Under the pieces are notes generated by a model that saw nothing but the letters and a program-made list of their open reading frames with translations, had not been told where the DNA came from and made no database searches. A DNA stretch of 44,244 nt from an uncultured Clostridia bacterium (GTDB lineage Bacteria; Bacillota_A; Clostridia; TANB77; CAG-508): NCBI GenBank assembly GCA_947625985.1, contig CANQQF010000063.1, forward strand, positions 1-44,244, in the 5' to 3' direction. How positions within the stretch are numbered: the stretch's first letter is position 1; the number at the start of each line of letters is the position of its first letter. Positions 39,828 to 44,244 of this stretch are shown one piece after another. The translations under genes and the position numbers were made by a program.

Positions 39828-40667
39828 ATGCAGAAAAAAACAGGTTTAGGAAGAGGATTAGATGCATTATTTAGTTCAAGTCCATTAGAAGAGAAATTAC
39901 AAGAAAATGAAACAATTAAAAATCTAAAAATTACAGAAATAGAGCCAAACAGAAAACAACCAAGAAAAGTATTTGAACAAGAATCACTAGAAGAATTAGC
40001 AGAATCAATAAAAGAATTTGGATTAATACAACCAATCGTAGTAACACAAAAAGGAGACTACTATTCAATAGTAGCAGGAGAGAGAAGATGGAGAGCATGT
40101 AAAATAGCAGGTTTAACAGAAGTTCCTTCAATAGTACGTGAAGATGATGATAAAACGAATTCACAAATTTCATTAATAGAAAACATCCAAAGAGAAGACT
40201 TAAATCCATATGAAAAAGCACTTGGGTTAAGATATTTAATGGATAACTATGGTTTCAACCAAGAACAATTAGCAAAAAAACTTGGAAAAGGAAGAAGTAC
40301 AATAGCAAATCAAGTTAGAATATTAAATTTAGAGCCACGTGTATTAGAATTAGCGAAAGAAGGAAAACTATCAGAAGGACACTGCAAAGTACTATTATCA
40401 ATATCAGACCCAGAAAAGCAATATAGAACTGCAGTACAGATGATAGAAAGAAACGGAACAGTAAAACAGCTTACAAAAAAAGTAGCAGTAAAAACAACAA
40501 AAGAAGAAGATGAAAGAAACCATATATTATATAAAAACATAGAAGATACATTTCAAGGATTCTTTGGGTCAAAAGTAAGATTGAGTCCAGGAAAAAGAAA
40601 AGGGAAAATAGTAATAGAATATAACTCAAACGATGATTTAGAAAGGATTTTGGGGTTGATAAAATGA
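39828..40667 (+). CDS. parB: chromosome partitioning protein ParB/Spo0J
   Basis: 279 residues. N-terminal GLGRGLDALF (ParA-interaction start), CTP-binding ParB/Srx domain with VAGERRWRACKIAGL (GERR box, about 80-90), NIQREDLNPYEKA, then helix-turn-helix LAKKLGKGRSTIANQVRILNL that reads parS. No good parS (TGTTTCACGTGAAACA) was found by eye in the window. It overlaps the next gene by 4 nt (ATGA). Confidence 0.97.
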   Translation: MQKKTGLGRGLDALFSSSPLEEKLQENETIKNLKITEIEPNRKQPRKVFEQESLEELAESIKEFGLIQPIVVTQKGDYYSIVAGERRWRACKIAGLTEVPSIVREDDDKTNSQISLIENIQREDLNPYEKALGLRYLMDNYGFNQEQLAKKLGKGRSTIANQVRILNLEPRVLELAKEGKLSEGHCKVLLSISDPEKQYRTAVQMIERNGTVKQLTKKVAVKTTKEEDERNHILYKNIEDTFQGFFGSKVRLSPGKRKGKIVIEYNSNDDLERILGLIK

Positions 40668-41158
40668 GTATATTAGAAATTTTAAAAAGTGACAATGTAA
40701 TACTAACAATGTCAGTGCTATTACTGATAATGCTAATAATGGTAATATATTTAACAGTAAAAATGTTAAAAATAAATAAAAGATATGAAAAATTTATAAA
40801 AAAACTAGGAAATAGTGACAACGTAGAAAAAGATTTAAAAAAATATATGGAAAGAGTAGAAAGAATAGAAAAACAAAACTCAGAATTAGTAAAAGCGTGT
40901 GACATACTAGACGATAATCTAAAAATATGTATTCAAAAAACAGGAATGGTTAGATATAATGCATTTCGTGATACAGGAAGTGAACTAAGCTTTGCATTAG
41001 CATTGCTAAATAGAGAAAATGATGGAGTAGTATTAAATGGAATTTACTCAAGAGAAATGTCAAATATATATGCAAAGCCTGTAAAAAATGGAATGGCTCT
41101 ATTTAAAGTCTCAGATGAAGAAGAAAGAGCTATACAAAAAGCTGTAGAAAGTAAATAA
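40664..41158 (+). CDS. DUF4446 family membrane-anchored protein
   Basis: 164 residues. One N-terminal membrane span (about 12-36), a coiled-coil segment (about 40-90), then the conserved DUF4446 core GMVRYNAFRDTGSELSFALA and GVVLNGIYSREMSNIYAKPV. The family follows parB in many Clostridia; its role is unknown, but the 4-nt overlap with parB suggests a link with segregation or division. Confidence 0.9.
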   Translation: MSILEILKSDNVILTMSVLLLIMLIMVIYLTVKMLKINKRYEKFIKKLGNSDNVEKDLKKYMERVERIEKQNSELVKACDILDDNLKICIQKTGMVRYNAFRDTGSELSFALALLNRENDGVVLNGIYSREMSNIYAKPVKNGMALFKVSDEEERAIQKAVESK

Positions 41159-41246
41159 ATCAAAGTTATAGAAATCTTATATATAAATATGTTGATATAG
41201 ATTTTGGAACATCTTAAATTTGATTCTACTTTGATTACTATGTAAT

Positions 41247-41283
41247 AAGAACTCGTAGATATTTTAACTACGAGTTCTTGTTT
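41247..41283 (+). terminator. terminator of the parA-parB-DUF4446 operon
   Basis: Perfect 12-bp stem AAGAACTCGTAG / CTACGAGTTCTT, 9-nt loop, then TGTTT. Confidence 0.85.
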
Positions 41284-41338
41284 ATAAAAATAGATAATAA
41301 AAGGAAATTTGTAATATACAAAAAATATAAAAATCCTA

Positions 41339-41367
41339 TTGACAAATCAAGCTAGAAATGTTAATAT
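41339..41367 (+). promoter_or_regulatory. tRNA-Ser promoter
   Basis: Perfect -35 TTGACA (41339-41344), 17-nt spacer, -10 TAATAT (41362-41367), about 33 nt before the first tRNA-Ser. Confidence 0.75.
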
Positions 41368-41399
41368 AAGTATTGTCTGCAAGACACCAAACAAACAAT

Positions 41400-41490
<91 letters not shown>

Positions 41491-41510
41491 AATAATTATA
41501 TAAATATAAG

Positions 41511-41534
41511 CTCATATAAATATGAGATTTTTTT
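41511..41534 (+). terminator. small hairpin with T run between the tRNA-Ser genes
   Basis: CTCATATAAATATGAG folds as a short stem, followed by ATTTTTTT. Probably partial termination or processing. Confidence 0.55.
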
Positions 41535-41552
41535 AAATAATTTTATCAAAAT

Positions 41553-41643
41553 GGAGTAGTACCCAAGTTGGTGAAGGGGACAGTTTGCTAAACTGTTAGG
41601 TCGAGCAATCGGCGCGGAGGTTCGAGCCCTCTCTACTCCGCCA
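41553..41643 (+). tRNA. tRNA-Ser (GCT)
   Basis: Acceptor GGAGTAG / CTACTCC, anticodon loop TTGCTAA giving GCT, long variable arm, T arm with GTTCGAGCC, encoded CCA. Confidence 0.95.
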
Positions 41644-41680
41644 AAAGCACTAGATTTAAAACTAGTGCTTTTTTTTTATA
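41644..41680 (+). terminator. terminator after tRNA-Ser (GCT)
   Basis: Stem AAAGCACTAG / CTAGTGCTTT with a T run of nine. It marks the border to the right A/T array. Confidence 0.85.
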
Positions 41681-41699
41681 AAAAAGGATATAAAAAATA

Positions 41700-44150
41700 A
41701 AATGGAAAAATTAAAATTCAAAAAATAGAACTATTAGAAAAAATATTACAATCAAAACTATAAAAAATGAGATAATAAAATTAAAATAATTATAAAAAAA
41801 TAGCAAAAAAATGATAGTTAACAAATAAAAACCTAAAATAATAAAAAACGAAATAAAAAAATTTAAAATCAGAAAAAAAACAATCAAATACAAATCAGAA
41901 AAACTTACGCATAAAAGAAAAAGACAGAAATCTAAAAAATAAAAAAGAAGAAAAAGAAAGTAGAATTTAAAAAGTAAATATTGACATAAAAGCAAAAATA
42001 AAAATGAATATAAAAATAAAACTAAAAATATAATGAAAAATTATATAAAAATAAAACAAAAAAATCTTTAATTACAAATGATAAATATTATAGATAAAAC
42101 AAAACAAAATTTAAGAAATAAAAAAATGATAGAAAAAAAATAAATAAAAGTATAAAAGATAAAAAATAATAAATAAAAAATAATGAAAAAATAAAAATAA
42201 AAAATAAAATAAAAAAAAGAAATAAAAAATATGCAAATTATTAAATTAAAAATTATAAAAAATTTATTATAATTAAAATCTTAAATAAAAGATGAAAAAA
42301 AATTAGAAACAAAAAATTTCACAAAAAGAAAAACTTTTGACTATATTAATAAAAAAAATTTACAAAAATAAAACATAAAAAAAGTAGAGAATTTAATTTC
42401 AACAAATATTAATAAAAAGAAAAAAAGAAATAAACAAAGAGTTAACAAAAAGAGGAAAATTAAAAAGAGAAAATATTCTAAACAGAAAAGAAATATAAAA
42501 AAAACGTAAAAAATTATAAATAGAAACCTACGCACACAAAAGAAATTAGAAAAAAACTAGACAAAAAAAGAAAACAGTTTAAAACATTAAAAAAAATAAT
42601 TATTAACATAAATAATTAAATAATAATAGTCTAAAATAAAAAAATTAAAAAATCTAAAAAAAAGACATAAAAAACTAAGATAAAAAATGTCTTATAAAAA
42701 ACAAATTGGAACGTAAAAACAAATAAAAAGAAAAAGGCAAAAGAATAAAATTTACAACAAGAAAATGGTACATGAATAAAATTAAATAGAAAAATATTTT
42801 AATATTAAATAAAATAAAAAATAAATATGTAAAACAATAAAAATTACAAATAATAAAATATATAAAAAGATTTAATTAATTCAATAAAAATAAAATAAGA
42901 AAATTAAATATAAAAAACGAAATAAGAAAATTAAAGAAAATAAATATAAAGATAAAATATATTATAAAAACAAAATAAATTTTCGAAACGAGAAGATAAA
43001 AAATAAAAAAACAGTTAAAGCTATCTGATAAAAAATTACAAAAGAAAAATCTAAAAAAGAAAAAGAAAAAGACCTTAAAAATGAAAAATTAAGAAAAAAA
43101 CTAAAACAAAAATAAAGTTGACATACAAAAATATATAAAAGGTACAAAATGAAAAATATCAAATAAAAAAAGTAAAGAAACATCTAAAATTAGCAAATGA
43201 TAAATTGACTAAAGCCTACGCACAAAAAAGAGAGACAAAAAGATGCTAGTTAAAGAAAGAAGTACAAGAAAAATAATCCAAAGAAATAAGTATTAACATA
43301 ATAAAGTAAATAACAACAACTATAAAATAAAGACAAGTAATAATAGCCAAAAACAATATAAAAAACAAGCAAAAAAAATCTCTCATAAAAAGCAAAATAC
43401 TTAAAATAAAAATATAAAACAAATTAACCAAAAATCACATATAAAACAAATAAAAAATCTTTTACAAAATTTCAAATTAAACAGGTAAAATAATAAAAGG
43501 CAAAATATTTAAAAGAAAAAAGATAAAATAGATTAATTAAAATAAAAATTAAATATAAAAGAAAAAGAAAATAAATAAAATAATTAAAAAAATGAAAAGT
43601 AAAAAAGAAGATAATAAAAAACGATAAAAAATAAATATAATAAAATAAAAGCTGTTATATAAAAATATATAAAAAAATCAAATAATATAAAAATTAAAAC
43701 TTAATATAAAAATAAAAAAAGAAAAAATAAAGATAAAAGAATATGGTTTAGCAGATAAAAAATTACAATCAAAAAACATAAAAAAATATAAAATCAAACA
43801 TAAAAAAACAACAAAAAGAAAAGAAAAAAACGAAGTTAACCAAACATATAACTAAACAAGAACAAAAATAAAAAACCATAAAAACAGAAAAGAAAAACAT
43901 AATAAAAAGACAACAAAGAGAGCTTACGCAAGCAAGAAAAAAACAAAAACACAAAAAAATCAAAAATCCTTATTAAAACAAAATAAGACGAACCTCAGTC
44001 AACATAACTCGACAAATAAATACAACTATAAATCAAAAATAAAGCAAATGATCAAGAAAAAATCTACAAAATATAAAAATAAAAAATCTATTTTTAAATA
44101 ACAAAAATAGGCATAAAAAGAGTACAAGAAAAAATATAAAACAGATAATT
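41700..44150 (+). repeat. right A/T satellite array, inverted relative to the left one
   Basis: About 2.45 kb, A-rich on plus, with no credible gene; apparent minus-strand frames are chance hydrophobic runs. Four units carry the GCTTACGC-type motif on plus at about 41903, 42527, 43214 and 43922 (spacing 624, 687 and 708). Each has GTTAAC or GTTGAC 86-97 bp before it (41817, 42441, 43117, 43835). Long stretches match the left array in reverse complement, most clearly 43000-43500 against 16.6-17.1 kb. Unknown function. Taken with the left array, the A-rich strand and motif follow leading-strand direction on both sides of the origin. Confidence 0.8.
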
Positions 44151-44173
44151 TTTTATTATAAAAAAATTATCTC

Positions 44174-44212
44174 AGACTGTTGACAAAGTATTTTTGTTAA
44201 CAGTCTTTCTTT
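44174..44212 (+). terminator. terminator-like hairpin at the end of the right array
   Basis: Stem AGACTGTTGACAAA / TTTTGTTAACAGTCT with one G-T type mismatch, followed by TTCTTTTT. It bounds the array; the remaining 30 bases show nothing. Confidence 0.7.
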
Positions 44213-44244
44213 TTAATAAAAAATGTAGTAAAATAAACTTGTCC

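Noticed and set aside
39037..41158. parS site near parA-parB
   Set aside because: No sequence close to TGTTTCACGTGAAACA was seen in the window; parS may lie elsewhere.
41711..43963. Minus-strand open frames in the right array
   Set aside because: Same low-complexity hydrophobic chance frames as in the left array.

Overview
The window carries the replication-origin region of a very AT-rich Gram-positive bacterium. The order rpmH-rnpA-yidD-yidC-jag-mnmE-mnmG-rsmG-parA-parB-DUF4446-tRNA-Ser on the plus strand, with dnaA-dnaN-recF-gyrB diverging on the minus strand, is the Clostridia arrangement. An uncultured gut clostridium is the best guess, inferred from gene order and low GC rather than from a database search. 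Every call was made by eye.

Layout. 0-1.7 kb: radical SAM gene behind a decayed LysR regulator. 1.8-2.5 kb: tRNA-Thr, tRNA-Glu, tRNA-Lys and a DUF1858 gene. 2.6-8.2 kb, plus strand: type IV secretion (T4SS) genes (small membrane protein, VirD4/TraG, VirB2-like, VirB6-like, PrgI), then a DnaD-like primosome protein and a DnaC/DnaI helicase loader. 8.3-11.6 kb: gyrA and an unknown gene. 11.6-21.4 kb: about 9.8 kb of almost pure A/T, gene-free, made of diverged repeat units. 21.5-24.9 kb, minus strand: the rest of the T4SS (CpaE/MinD-like ATPase, VirB4, a VirB4-associated protein). 25.4-31.7 kb: gyrB, recF, dnaN, dnaA. 31.7-32.0 kb: probable oriC with perfect DnaA boxes. 32.0-41.2 kb: rpmH to DUF4446. 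41.4-41.6 kb: two tRNA-Ser genes. 41.7-44.2 kb: a second stretch of the same repeats, inverted relative to the first.

Three things stand out. (1) Five coding sequences (lysR remnant, virD4, dnaC, yidD, mnmE) carry a +1 frameshift, each exactly at an in-frame CGG triplet. Dropping the C restores the frame and puts a glycine codon (GGN) where the family has or allows glycine, including the Walker A glycine of DnaC. I found no in-frame CGG anywhere else in the window, although CGG occurs out of frame many times. This suggests CGG is not read as arginine here but as a +1 shift or four-base glycine codon, unless it is a systematic sequencing artefact. (2) The A/T arrays contain 17 copies of a polarised GCTTACGC-like motif every 0.55-1.0 kb. 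In most units GTTAAC or GTTGAC lies 86-98 bp away. The motif points away from the origin on both replichores. (3) Several accessory genes have strong ribosome binding sites at ideal spacing from ATA or ATT and no usable ATG, suggesting AUA/AUU initiation.

The core genes form a normal origin and partition locus. The T4SS is split into a head-on half and a co-directional half, separated by gyrA and the repeat array, which separates gyrA from gyrB by 14.7 kb.
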